Shown here: positions 11,773 through 20,590 of the stretch, in pieces
How positions within the stretch are numbered: position 1 is the stretch's first letter
How the letters are laid out: each line of letters begins with the position of its first letter
Origin: Microbulbifer hainanensis
GTDB lineage: Bacteria > Pseudomonadota > Gammaproteobacteria > Pseudomonadales > Cellvibrionaceae
Direction: 5' to 3'
Assembly (NCBI RefSeq): GCF_014904735.1
Contig: NZ_JACZCR010000011.1
Location: 1-55,607, forward strand
Length of the DNA stretch: 55,607 nucleotides
Notes under the pieces: model-generated
What the model was told of the DNA's origin: nothing
Seen by the model: the letters and a program-made list of their open reading frames with translations, nothing else
The model's database searches: none
Position numbers and translations under genes: made by a program

Positions 11773-14601
11773 TTACAGCTCGTAGCTGAAGCCCAGCAGG
11801 TAGGTCTTGCCGTAGCTCTGGTAGTCGCGAACCTGCAGCGAGTTGTCACCACTCAGGGTAGTGAACGGCTCGTCAGTCAGGTTCTGACCCTGCAGGTATA
11901 CGGACAGGCCTTCCAGGCCGCTGATGCCAGCGTCGCTGAAATCGTAGCCGATCTGGGCGTCGACGATGGTTTCACCCAGCACGTCCACCTGATCGGTGTT
12001 GAAGCCAAGGCCGTAGACCTCGCCCTTGAAGTCAGAGCGCTTGCGCATGCTGGTGCGTGCGGAGAAGCCATGGTTGTCGTAGTAGAACGTCAGGGACTCG
12101 ATTTTCTCGGACAGGCCGGGCAGTTCGTAAGGATTGCCGTTCAGGTCTTCGATATCGGAATTGACGCCGGTGTGGCTGGCGAGCAGGCCGAAGCCATCCA
12201 GGCTTTCGCTGAACATGTTAAACGGCAACGCTGCGGAAAGCTCGTACCCGGTAAGAGTACCGCCACCGCCATTTTCCTTAACAGAAACAGTCGCAGTTGC
12301 ACCGTCGGCAGTCATGCCACTGACAGGGTCGACGACACCCACCAGGGTCTCTTCGTAGCTGCCGTCGAAAGTCCAGCTCTTCAGGTCTTTCCAGAACAGG
12401 GCTACAGAGAAGTAGCCTTCTTCACTGAAGTAGTTCTCGTAGGAGAGATCTACACCTACCGCTTCCTTCGGCTCCAAGTACGGGTTGCCACCGCTAATTT
12501 TCCAGACATTACCGTTGTCATCCGGAGAACCCGGCGTGTACTCCAGACGTGTGGACGCATTCATTTCGTCCATGCGCGCACGAGAGATGGTCTTGGCCGC
12601 GCCGAAGCGGATGGTTTGCTGCTCGTCCAGCGCCAGAGACAGGTTCACGCTCGGCAGCCAGTGGCTGTAGTCGTGAGTCACATTAGTGGGACTGGCCTCC
12701 ACAATGCCCTGGGCATTGGTATTGCCCTGGTAACCCTGGGAGTTCAGCTCTGTATAGACGTAACGCAGGCCGGCGTTGCCGGTCAGCGGGAGACCCGCTA
12801 CTTGAGTTTCGAAATCAGCCTGGGCAAATGCTGCAGTCACCTTCTCATTTACTATGAAGGACTTGGTCAGGTGCTGGATACCGGTCAGCGCTTCGTCGGT
12901 CAGGCTGTAGTAGCCGTCTTTCAGCATTGCGGCTGAATCGTAGGCAATCATGTCGCCCATACCGATGAAGTCCAGAGACACACTCCCCATGCGGTACTGC
13001 TCCGGCACGGTCAACATGCCTTCGGACTCGCCATCGAAGTTACTGAGGGTCATGTAGTAACCCTTGGACTTCTTGGTTTTCTCGCGTTCGCGGTAGGACA
13101 CGCCGTAGCTGATCTCGTTGACGAAACCGATATCCACCATCTGCTTGGCGGCCAGTTTGAACGAGTTCAGCTCGTCGTCAATTTCCGGTGCGTTCAGGAA
13201 GCCGTCCTGCGCGGAGTTACAGTATTGGGAATCCGGAACACCTTCAACACCGCAGGTCATGCCGTACTTGTTGTTCAGTGCGGAACTGGCGCCCCAGCTC
13301 AGCGGACCGCCCATCTGGATCAGGTTCCAGTCGCTGTAATCCAGGTTGTGATCGAAGTGCGCGCCGGTATTGCCGCCGTCGAAGGTGTAAGTCAGGTCAT
13401 CGGCCACGCCCTGGCTGTCGCCGCGACCAGTACCGGAGTAGCTCTCGAAGCTCCAGATATCGCGTTCAACCTTTGAGTGGCTGGCGTCGAACTCCAGCTG
13501 CAGTTCGTCGGTGACGTCATACTTGGTGTTGAAGCCGAAAGACTGCAGCTTGGCATCACGATTTTCATAATCGTTACGCACCACGACGCGCTGACCTTCG
13601 GTGGTAGCACTGGTGATAAAGCCGCTGGCCGGATCAACCACGGCGGTATCCGGGCTGATGGAACCCTGACCCCAGGCAAACGGAATCTCGATGCCGCGCA
13701 GGTGTTTCTCATCGGAGAAATCCACGTACAGGCTATCGAACGTCATGTGCAGCTTGTCGTTCGGCTTGGCTTCCACCACCAGCATGGCGCTGTCGCGGTC
13801 CAGCACGGAGGAGCGAACGAACGGCTTGGCACCACCGAGGATGGAGTAGTTATCACCCTGGTAAGTGAATTCGGGGTAGCCCCAGGCGTTCCACCGCTGC
13901 TCCTGGTTCGGAGAACTCATGGTGTTGTAGGCGAAAGCCACACCGATGGTGTCGTCGGCAAACTGGTCGATGTAGGAGACGGTAGCGCGCTGACCGGAGT
14001 CTTCGCCATCGGGATTCAGCTTGTCGAAGCTGGTCATTTCGTACTGGCTGCTGACCTTGATTACGCGCTCTTTGCGATCGAGCGGTTTGACGGTCTGCAT
14101 GTCGATAACGCCGGCGATGCCCTCGGCTTCGATATTGGCCTGAGGTGTCTTGTAGACGGTAACACCGCTCATGATCTCGGACGGGTAGAGGTCGAACTCC
14201 ACGCCGCGGTTGTCGCCGATGGAGACCTGTTCGCGACCGTTGAAGGTAGTGGCGCTCTCGTTTTCACCAAAACCGCGAATGGTCACCTTGCTCGCGCGAC
14301 CATCCAGTCGCTGCGAGGCCAGGCCCGGCAAGCGGGAAATAGCTTCGGCAATAGAGGAATCCGGCAGCTTGCCGATATCTTCTGCGGAAATGGCCTCAAC
14401 CACGGCCTTGGCGTCGCGCTTGGTGTCGATGGAGTCCATCACACTCTTGCGGAAACCGGTAACTGTCACCTCTTCGAGGGACTTGGAAGCAGCTTCTTCG
14501 TCAGCCGCAAACGCCGGCAGCGAAACGCTTGCAGTGGCAGCAATGGCGACTGACAGCAAGGTCGGGCGGAAACCCGCTTTGCCATATTTGGATAGACTCA
14601 T
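11773..14601 (-). CDS. TonB-dependent outer-membrane receptor 1 (probable maltodextrin receptor)
   Basis: A 942-residue outer-membrane receptor that would import ligand into the periplasm using TonB energy. A signal peptide ends near AFA at residue 32. A TonB-box-like segment EEVTVTGFR follows, then the plug domain (about 50-165, containing VTIRGFGEN) and a 22-strand-type barrel. It ends in SYEL rather than the usual terminal Phe. Two ATGs are adjacent; the second, at 14601, has the better spacing from GGGAGA. A MalT-like box with promoter lies 66-90 bp upstream. Neighbouring amylases and pullulanase sharing this box make maltodextrins or another alpha-glucan oligomer the likely ligand. There is no SusD partner, as is usual in Proteobacteria. 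Ligand identity is inferred from context only. Confidence 0.92.
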   Translation of the reverse strand: MSLSKYGKAGFRPTLLSVAIAATASVSLPAFAADEEAASKSLEEVTVTGFRKSVMDSIDTKRDAKAVVEAISAEDIGKLPDSSIAEAISRLPGLASQRLDGRASKVTIRGFGENESATTFNGREQVSIGDNRGVEFDLYPSEIMSGVTVYKTPQANIEAEGIAGVIDMQTVKPLDRKERVIKVSSQYEMTSFDKLNPDGEDSGQRATVSYIDQFADDTIGVAFAYNTMSSPNQEQRWNAWGYPEFTYQGDNYSILGGAKPFVRSSVLDRDSAMLVVEAKPNDKLHMTFDSLYVDFSDEKHLRGIEIPFAWGQGSISPDTAVVDPASGFITSATTEGQRVVVRNDYENRDAKLQSFGFNTKYDVTDELQLEFDASHSKVERDIWSFESYSGTGRGDSQGVADDLTYTFDGGNTGAHFDHNLDYSDWNLIQMGGPLSWGASSALNNKYGMTCGVEGVPDSQYCNSAQDGFLNAPEIDDELNSFKLAAKQMVDIGFVNEISYGVSYREREKTKKSKGYYMTLSNFDGESEGMLTVPEQYRMGSVSLDFIGMGDMIAYDSAAMLKDGYYSLTDEALTGIQHLTKSFIVNEKVTAAFAQADFETQVAGLPLTGNAGLRYVYTELNSQGYQGNTNAQGIVEASPTNVTHDYSHWLPSVNLSLALDEQQTIRFGAAKTISRARMDEMNASTRLEYTPGSPDDNGNVWKISGGNPYLEPKEAVGVDLSYENYFSEEGYFSVALFWKDLKSWTFDGSYEETLVGVVDPVSGMTADGATATVSVKENGGGGTLTGYELSAALPFNMFSESLDGFGLLASHTGVNSDIEDLNGNPYELPGLSEKIESLTFYYDNHGFSARTSMRKRSDFKGEVYGLGFNTDQVDVLGETIVDAQIGYDFSDAGISGLEGLSVYLQGQNLTDEPFTTLSGDNSLQVRDYQSYGKTYLLGFSYEL

Positions 14602-14640
14602 CATCTTCTCCCTGGACTTATCGTTATGGTGAGACCTTGC

Positions 14641-14691
14641 ATCCTAGGTCTACCCAAAATCCATAACATCCTCCCCCATGGGGGGAGGAGG
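14641..14691 (-). promoter_or_regulatory. Putative MalT-like palindromic box and promoter of TBDR 1
   Basis: TCCTCCCCC (14669-14677) and GGGGGAGGA (14681-14689) are perfect inverted arms around ATG. The plus strand contains GGGGAGGAGG (14682-14691), an exact match to the E. coli MalT consensus. The minus strand contains GGGGAGGATG, as at the amylase promoters. From GGATG (14671-14667) a 20-nt spacer leads to TAGGAT (14646-14641). This is the strongest of the three boxes. Confidence 0.6.
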
Positions 14692-14775
14692 CGGGAGAAT
14701 CGCAAGCGCTCACCAAAGGAGCGTTTGCAGACACCTTAACTCTTTGTTTTTACATCAGTTTTAATACTGTCGAGA

Positions 14776-15738
14776 TCAGTCTTCCAACTGTGCCGCCGCT
14801 CCGAGCAACGCCTGGAAACCCGCCTTGAGGGCGTAGAGGGGGACCGTTTTCATCCACGGCTCCACTCGCCCCTTGCTCAGGAAGCGTTGCTCGAACTCGC
14901 TTTCGGGCAGCAGCTCGACAATCCGCGGGAGTATACCACCACCGATGAAAACGCCGCCACGTGCACCGAGGTACAACGCCGTGTCCCCGGCAGCGCTGCC
15001 AAGAAAGTTCAGGAAATCGATCAGGGTCTCGCGGCACAGGGGATCGGAACCGTCCAGGCCGCAGCCGCCCACATCCGGCGGCGTATAGTCCTCCGGCGCC
15101 CGACCGTGCAGTTCACACACCGCGCGATACAGGTTTACCAACCCATTGCCGGACAGCACCCACTCATTGAATACCGGGCAGCGCTCGCGCATCATGATCT
15201 GCAGCAGCTGCAGTTCCCGCTCGCTGCCGACGCCCAGATTGGCGTGCCCACCCTCGCCGGCCATCACGTGCCAGCGTCCGTTTTCCGCCGCCAGTCCAGC
15301 AACGCCCAGTCCGGTACCCGGGCCGAGCACCGCCATGGCCGAATCCGGCACCCGCGGCACATCGCGCAATACGTCGTAGTCATTCGCGCTCAGCAATGGC
15401 AGGGACTGCGCCAGCGCGGCAAAATCGTTGATCAGTTCCAGGTGGGCGAACTCGAATTCGCTGCGCAGCGCTTCGGCGCAGATACTCCAGCCGAGGTTGG
15501 TCATATATACCCGCCCACCGGCGGCGGTCTTTTCCACTGGGCCCGCCGCGGCGATACAGGCGCGCTCCGGCACCGGCTGATCCAGGCTGTCCAGCCAGTG
15601 GCGCAGGGCGGCATCGAATCCGGAAAACCGCTGACAATCGACCACCTTCAACGCTTCCAGCTGGTAGCCATCCGCCGTCGACCTGGCGATGGCAAAGCGG
15701 GCGTTGGTTCCGCCGATATCCGCTACGATGCTCGTCAT
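14776..15738 (-). CDS. glk: Glucokinase
   Basis: A 320-residue cytoplasmic enzyme that phosphorylates glucose with ATP to glucose-6-phosphate. It belongs to the bacterial Glk family of the hexokinase/actin fold. The N-terminal phosphate-binding motif DIGGTNARFA starts at residue 7. GPGTGLGVA and GEGGHANLG mark the central nucleotide- and sugar-binding region. Its length matches the E. coli enzyme. The ATG at 15738 follows AAGGAAGAACA. It sits upstream of TBDR 1 on the same strand with a gap of about 170 nt that contains the TBDR promoter box, so the two are likely separate units. Both the alpha- and beta-glucan pathways of the window would deliver glucose to it. An orphan terminator lies about 170 nt upstream of its start. 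Confidence 0.95.
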   Translation of the reverse strand: MTSIVADIGGTNARFAIARSTADGYQLEALKVVDCQRFSGFDAALRHWLDSLDQPVPERACIAAAGPVEKTAAGGRVYMTNLGWSICAEALRSEFEFAHLELINDFAALAQSLPLLSANDYDVLRDVPRVPDSAMAVLGPGTGLGVAGLAAENGRWHVMAGEGGHANLGVGSERELQLLQIMMRERCPVFNEWVLSGNGLVNLYRAVCELHGRAPEDYTPPDVGGCGLDGSDPLCRETLIDFLNFLGSAAGDTALYLGARGGVFIGGGILPRIVELLPESEFEQRFLSKGRVEPWMKTVPLYALKAGFQALLGAAAQLED

Positions 15739-15903
15739 TGTTCTTCCTTACTCAGTAGTCCCCGAAAAACGGCGGTATAAGTTACGGTTTCACTCGTGAA
15801 AAAACCACCCCCGAATGTGACCGCTACCATCAATTCCGGTGTCTGCGCGCTGGCCCGGGGGAAGACAAAACGGCTGAATTCGTGCAGGGCCCCACATTGA
15901 CGT

Positions 15904-15929
15904 AAAAAAAGGCCGGCACAAGGCCGGCC
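15904..15929 (-). terminator. Orphan Rho-independent terminator upstream of glk
   Basis: On the minus strand GGCCGGC and GCCGGCC (15911-15917 and 15923-15929 on plus) form a 7-bp GC stem with a 5-nt loop, followed by seven T. No gene lies upstream on that strand before the divergent regulator. It may end a small RNA or attenuate a long glk leader. Confidence 0.65.
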
Positions 15930-16033
15930 CAATCTAAAAGTAGAAGAAGAAGAAAGGAGAGGCAGGTATTCAGCCCTCTACCCTCGGGCAAGGCCCGAGT
16001 CGCCATCATCCCCGCCGCCGCAGGGCTTGTCGG

Positions 16034-16077
16034 CCCACTTTGCCCAAAAGGATAAACTGGGCGTTGCCACTTTGCCC
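16034..16077 (+). promoter_or_regulatory. Tandem direct-repeat operator candidate upstream of the AraC-type regulator
   Basis: Two exact copies of CCACTTTGCCC lie at 16035-16045 and 16067-16077, 32 bp apart, which is close to three helical turns. Degenerate versions with 33-bp spacing occur upstream of the GH3 gene and TBDR 2. AraC-family proteins bind direct repeats, so autoregulation by the adjacent gene is plausible. Confidence 0.5.
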
Positions 16078-16202
16078 TTGCGCAGCCGGGAGAGGCCGCG
16101 GCATTCCGTTCCGGGATAGGCTTGGCATTGGTTATTCTCTATACTATCCGGCATTAGAAGAACGACACATAACTCTTATAATGACGCCGACACAGAGCGC
16201 TG

Positions 16203-17363
16203 ATGAAAGCTTATATATTTAATATCCACGACGTGGTTCTGCTGATGACCGCGGCGGAATGTCTACTGCTGTCCATCTTCCAACTGGTGCTGCCGCTGCG
16301 CGAGCGCACCTATGGCCTGCTGCTCACCGCCTTCCTGCTGATTGTTGCCGTGGCTTCGGGCTGCACCCTGATTCTGTGGAATGACCAGTTCGAGCTGCCC
16401 CACCTGATCGATCAGGTACTGCTGCCCTATTTCCTGTTTGCAGCGCTGATGCTGAAGGGGCCGGCGATCTACCTGTACGTATCTGCACTCACCCAGCAAA
16501 ACCTGCGGCTACAGTGGCGCCATGCCCTGCACCTGCTGCCGGCGCTGACCCTGCTACTGTGCATCGCGATCTTTGACCTGAGCAGTGACCACCTGCGCCA
16601 TATCGCCATCGCCGGCCAGGGCTTTTCCGCCAGAATGGTGGACCTGATCTGGGATCTGTCCACGCTGATTCCGCTCCTCTATGCTGCCGCGGCAGCGTTG
16701 TTGATCCGCCGCTATCGCGGCGAACTGAAAGACGAGTACTCCCACTACTCCACTACCGAGCTGAGCTGGCTCAATGCGCTGACGCTGGGTGTACTGGCCA
16801 GCTGGGGCTGGACCATGGCGGTGCATGTAGTCGCCAAATTCGCCTCCGGTCAAACCGCCGACTATCTGGGAATCGCCGACAACTACATTACCTTCATTCT
16901 GATCAACGCATTCTTCGCCTACTCGCTGACCTATGCCCACCAGTTGCTGATCACCAAACCGGAGCGCCACCGCGAGGCTCCGGAAGACGAGCCGTCTGAG
17001 AGCGCCATCGACCGGGTGCGCCAGGCGATGGATACAGACAAGCTGTACCTGAAGAAAAATCTCAACCTGGAACAATTTTCCACGCGTATTGAACTGCCGG
17101 CAAAAGAAGTCTCCGCAGTGATCAACAAGCACTTCGGCACCAACTTCTTCGAGTTCGTGAATTCCTATCGCGTGGATGAGGCCAAGGCACTGCTGGCCGA
17201 CGAGAAAAACGCGGATATGACGATCCTGGATATTCTGTTGCAGTCCGGCTTCAACAGTAAATCCGCATTCCATCGCTTCTTTAGCCGCCTCGTCGGCATG
17301 TCGCCGACGGAATACCGCAAGCGGGCCCAACAGCAGGACGGCGCGGTCGCTGCTGCCCGGTAA
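16203..17363 (+). CDS. AraC-family transcriptional regulator with N-terminal membrane domain
   Basis: A 386-residue regulator. The first ~230 residues are strongly hydrophobic, with about seven predicted membrane helices. A charged linker follows. The C-terminal ~100 residues hold the double helix-turn-helix AraC DNA-binding domain, including SGFNSKSAFHRFFSRLVGMSPTEYR. No typical cytoplasmic sugar-binding cupin is present, so the signal is probably sensed at or in the inner membrane. Similar membrane AraC proteins sit next to TBDR and glycosidase genes in other marine Gammaproteobacteria (recollection). Tandem repeats 126-168 bp upstream recur before the GH3 and TBDR 2 genes, which suggests it controls them and itself. 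The ribosome site of the ATG at 16203 is weak. It converges with the GH3 gene at a strong terminator. Confidence 0.88.
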   Translation: MKAYIFNIHDVVLLMTAAECLLLSIFQLVLPLRERTYGLLLTAFLLIVAVASGCTLILWNDQFELPHLIDQVLLPYFLFAALMLKGPAIYLYVSALTQQNLRLQWRHALHLLPALTLLLCIAIFDLSSDHLRHIAIAGQGFSARMVDLIWDLSTLIPLLYAAAAALLIRRYRGELKDEYSHYSTTELSWLNALTLGVLASWGWTMAVHVVAKFASGQTADYLGIADNYITFILINAFFAYSLTYAHQLLITKPERHREAPEDEPSESAIDRVRQAMDTDKLYLKKNLNLEQFSTRIELPAKEVSAVINKHFGTNFFEFVNSYRVDEAKALLADEKNADMTILDILLQSGFNSKSAFHRFFSRLVGMSPTEYRKRAQQQDGAVAAAR

Positions 17364-17413
17364 TCCCCACGCCAGTGGAGCCGATCTGGCGCCCCCTCTT
17401 TTTCGCTGCTCCC

Positions 17414-17454
17414 AGTAACAAGAAACCCCGCTCAAGGCGGGGTTTCTTGTTACT
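17414..17454. terminator. Bidirectional terminator between regulator and GH3 genes
   Basis: AGTAACAAGAAACCCCGC (17414-17431) and its perfect complement (17437-17454) form an 18-bp stem with a 5-nt loop. T-rich stretches lie within the 3' arm in either direction. It separates two converging genes. Confidence 0.85.
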
Positions 17455-17490
17455 AGGAACCTGAATTAGTCCATCAGGGTTTCGCCTGGC

Positions 17491-20055
17491 TTAGCCGCAC
17501 TGGATATCCGCTTTAACATCGTTGGCCACGCGCACGCTGTTTACTGACACATCCATTTTGCCCTCGGTAACCATATAGAACGGCGACAGCACCATATCCA
17601 TTTTGGCCCCCTTGTCTGCCAGGCACTGCAGGGCAACGGAGACCGTGCGCCACTTGCCCGGCTCAGCCTGACGCAGCAAACCGGTGATCGGCTGCTCCGC
17701 CACACATTCGGTGCCGCAGCCCATGCCGATGCGGACATCGCCGCTGGGCGCTTCATCGACTTTCACATCGAACACCAGCGCCCCCTTGGACTGCAGATAA
17801 CTACTGAGATCGGTGCGCTGATTGGCAAAGAAACCGACGCTGGCAGCACCGGCGCCACTCCACTGCAGGCGGCGGCTGTCTTCCTGCACCTTGCGGTCTA
17901 CCGCTTGCACCCGGATGCCGTCCAGTTCGGTGACACTGCCGGTGATGGCTCGACGGTGGTTGCCGCTGTCGATAACCATCAGAGTCCATGGATCCAGTGC
18001 GCGTCCGGCAAAGACCTTCAATTCGCTGTTCGCCGCAACACCATGCAGGCCGCTGTCTTCGGGCAAGGCTGTAGCCAAATCCTGATCGTTGTAGCTGAGC
18101 CCAAAACTGTAAGCGTACTGGGCGTGATAGCTGTCGGAATCCGCAGTTTTGCTGGCAATATTGCGCGGTGCCGGAACGGCGGTTTCCGGCCAGGTGAACG
18201 GCAGCTTGCCGGCAAAGTCGTGCTGGATTTCTCCGTCGGCGTTGCGGAACAGTACGTCGGCGACACCCTCGCCCTCAGTGCCCGGCTGCCAAACGACCAC
18301 AAAGGCATCCGAAGCGTTAATCTCCGGATTGACCCACAGCGGGCGGCCGGTGATAAACAGGGAGACCACCGGAATACCCTCACCGCGCAGCTTTTGCAGC
18401 AGTGCCAAATCGCTGTCGCCAGCGTAATCCAGGTTGGCGATATCGCCCTGCATTTCCGCGTAGGGATCCTCGCCGAACACGACAATGGCCACATCGGGCT
18501 TGTCGGTGAAGCTGCCGTCTTCACTCAGCGCGGCGCTGCCGCCGGCCTTTTTCACTGCCGCAGCAATGCCATCGTAAATCGACGTCGCGCCGGGGAAGTC
18601 GCTGTTGTCATTACCGGTGCCCTGCCAGGTAACGCTCCAGCCGCCGGCCTGTTTGCCGATATTATCGGCACCGTCGCCGGCGACCAGCACATGTGCGTCG
18701 GCGTCCAGCGGTAGCAGGCCATTGTGGTTTTTCAGCAGTACCAGCGATTCACGCACTGCGCGACGAGCGATGGCCCGATGTTCCGGCGAACCGATCACCT
18801 CAGCCTTGCCTGCCAACGCGCGGGTGGAAGGCGCGCCCTCATCGAACAGACCTGCACGCATTTTGACTCGCAGGATACGACGCACCGCATCGTCCAGGCG
18901 CTGGGCCGGGATGGTACCGGCTTTGGCCTGGGCCAGGGTGTTGGTGTAGAGCGCTTTCCAGCCGGCATCCGGCGCCATGAACATGTCGATACCGGCATTG
19001 ATCGCCTGCGGGCAGCTGGTCTGGCTGCAACCATCAACAAACGCGTGGCCGTTCCAGTCACCGACGACAAAACCGTCGAATCCCATGCGACCTTTCAGTA
19101 CGTCGGTCAGCAGGTACTTATTGCCGTGCATCTTGACTCCCTGCCAACTGCTGAAGGAGGCCATCACCGTCTGCACACCGGCTTCGATTGCAGAGAAGTA
19201 ACCCGGGGCATGGATCTTCAGCAGAGTCTCCTCGCTGACTTCGGCATCGCCGCGGTCGACACCGTCGAGAGTGCCACCGTCGGCGATAAAGTGCTTGGCG
19301 GTGGCAATTACGCGCCCACCGGCAAAGAAGTCATCCGTCTGCGGGGCACCCTGCAGTCCCTCCACCATCGGGCCGCCGTAGCTCTGCACTACCGCCGGGT
19401 CCTCGGAATAGGATTCATAGGTGCGTCCCCAGCGGTCATCCTGCGTTACCGCCAGCGTCGGAGCGAAACTCCAATCGATCCCGGTAGCCGCGACTTCCGC
19501 GGCGGTAGCCGCGCCGATTTCGCGGATCAGCTCCGGATCGCGGGTGGCACCGAGGGCAATATTGTGCGGAAACAGGGTCGCGCCCAGCACATTGTTGTGA
19601 CCGTGCACCGCGTCGGTACCCCAGATGACCGGTATACCGACACCGCCGTCACTGGTATCAGTGGAGGCCTTGTAGAAGCTGTCGGCAAGCGCGACCCAGT
19701 CGTCAACGCTCGCGTGTTTGTCGTTGTTCGGGAAAGCGCCGCCGCCGTTGAGGATGGAACCGACATGGTACTCGCGGACATCTTCCGGAGTCGCGGTGCG
19801 CACTTCCACCTGAATCAGCTGACCGACCTTCTCTTCCGTGGTCATACGCTCGAGCAAGGCATCGACACGAGCCTCGAGCGCCGGATCCTTTTGCACCCGG
19901 CTGGTCAATTGTGGCCAAGCCGCGTGATGCTGGTCACTGTCGATATTCGCGGCTTTCTGCTGAGCACTATTTCCGGACTTCTGTTCCCCACAACCGACCA
20001 GCCCTCCACTCGCTATCAGGCTGGAGATCACCCCCAGCAAAATTCGCTTTTTCAT
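17491..20055 (-). CDS. GH3 lipoprotein beta-glucosidase / exo-beta-glucan glucohydrolase
   Basis: An 854-residue glycoside hydrolase family 3 enzyme expected to release glucose from the non-reducing ends of beta-1,3- or beta-1,4-glucans and oligomers. A lipoprotein signal ends in LVGC with Cys22. The GH3 N-terminal barrel spans about 70-430 with nucleophile D333 in VVGDW; KHFIADGG is the conserved substrate-binding motif. The GH3 C-terminal domain spans about 460-680. A further beta-rich domain (about 700-850) resembles that of marine exo-glucanases such as ExoP. The ATG at 20055 after AGGAG starts the lipoprotein signal; an open frame of 52 codons upstream of it lacks any such feature. The only clear beta-glucosidase here, it marks this half of the window as a beta-glucan locus. 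The exact linkage is not visible. Confidence 0.92.
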   Translation of the reverse strand: MKKRILLGVISSLIASGGLVGCGEQKSGNSAQQKAANIDSDQHHAAWPQLTSRVQKDPALEARVDALLERMTTEEKVGQLIQVEVRTATPEDVREYHVGSILNGGGAFPNNDKHASVDDWVALADSFYKASTDTSDGGVGIPVIWGTDAVHGHNNVLGATLFPHNIALGATRDPELIREIGAATAAEVAATGIDWSFAPTLAVTQDDRWGRTYESYSEDPAVVQSYGGPMVEGLQGAPQTDDFFAGGRVIATAKHFIADGGTLDGVDRGDAEVSEETLLKIHAPGYFSAIEAGVQTVMASFSSWQGVKMHGNKYLLTDVLKGRMGFDGFVVGDWNGHAFVDGCSQTSCPQAINAGIDMFMAPDAGWKALYTNTLAQAKAGTIPAQRLDDAVRRILRVKMRAGLFDEGAPSTRALAGKAEVIGSPEHRAIARRAVRESLVLLKNHNGLLPLDADAHVLVAGDGADNIGKQAGGWSVTWQGTGNDNSDFPGATSIYDGIAAAVKKAGGSAALSEDGSFTDKPDVAIVVFGEDPYAEMQGDIANLDYAGDSDLALLQKLRGEGIPVVSLFITGRPLWVNPEINASDAFVVVWQPGTEGEGVADVLFRNADGEIQHDFAGKLPFTWPETAVPAPRNIASKTADSDSYHAQYAYSFGLSYNDQDLATALPEDSGLHGVAANSELKVFAGRALDPWTLMVIDSGNHRRAITGSVTELDGIRVQAVDRKVQEDSRRLQWSGAGAASVGFFANQRTDLSSYLQSKGALVFDVKVDEAPSGDVRIGMGCGTECVAEQPITGLLRQAEPGKWRTVSVALQCLADKGAKMDMVLSPFYMVTEGKMDVSVNSVRVANDVKADIQCG

Positions 20056-20590
20056 CACCACAGAACTCCTATTATTGTCGTGCCCATTTTTTGGCCGGCC
20101 GTTCAAATGGCGGCTTTGATTCTGCGTATTTATACTCGCCGCCCGCAAATGGGTCGTCCCACTTTGAATTTCACCACCAAAATGGTGCGCTCCACCTTGC
20201 CCACTGGGCAAAAAGCCAAAATGGGACGGGGGGTTACCCGGGATCCGCTAAAATTTCCGAGCTGCCGCGCCCCGCTCCACAGGGGTGAGGTCGCAGGGGT
20301 AAAGAGAGTCGCTCCACCGGGCGAAGGATTATTGGCGGGATGCTGCACAGGAACTTGTAAAGCCTGTTGGCCGACTGTTACTGCATCACAACCGGCGCCT
20401 GATTCACCGGTGAAACAGAGCAAGACATGGTGGCGGCGGGGAGCAGGAAGGCATTTCCCGGACCCCGGATTCTTCCGGGATCCGCAGGTCAAACTCGAGA
20501 CAGGCCCAGCCGCCAGGCGTACGCGAGGGAAATTGCGGAGGCATCCCTACCTCGAAACCTCCATTTCGATTTTCTGTCACCTACAGCCAT
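20056..20590. other. Intergenic region upstream of the GH3 gene
   Basis: This 535-nt stretch holds the tandem-repeat site at 20157-20231 and a 12-bp palindrome TTCACCGGTGAA at 20403-20414. An imperfect GGACCCCGG/CCGGGATCC hairpin near 20460 may be a weak end signal for halogenase 2. No gene is supported here. Confidence 0.5.
20157..20231. promoter_or_regulatory. Tandem repeat operator candidate upstream of the GH3 gene
   Basis: CCCACTTTG at 20158 and CCACCTTGCCC at 20192 repeat the CCA..TTG motif; counted from CCA (20159 and 20192) the spacing is 33 bp. TTGCCC-ACT-GGGCAA (20197-20211) is a perfect inverted repeat, and CAAAATGGGAC near 20217 is a one-mismatch inverse of GTCCCACTTTG at 20156. 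The site lies about 100-175 bp upstream of the GH3 start. Confidence 0.45.

Larger units (their letters stand above)
15739..16202. other. Divergent intergenic region, glk / AraC-type regulator
   Basis: This 464-nt stretch has no convincing gene. It holds the terminator at 15904-15929, a hairpin CTCGGGC/GCCCGAG at about 15980-15997, a purine-rich run (minus strand CT-rich) around 15940-15957, and two exact CCACTTTGCCC repeats near 16035-16077. Short open frames here lack a good ribosome site or family likeness. Confidence 0.5.

Noticed and set aside
15735..15932. Short minus-strand frames upstream of glk, one with a Leu-rich run.
   Set aside because: They run through the terminator hairpin and lack a clear ribosome site; the Leu run comes from the CT-rich tract.
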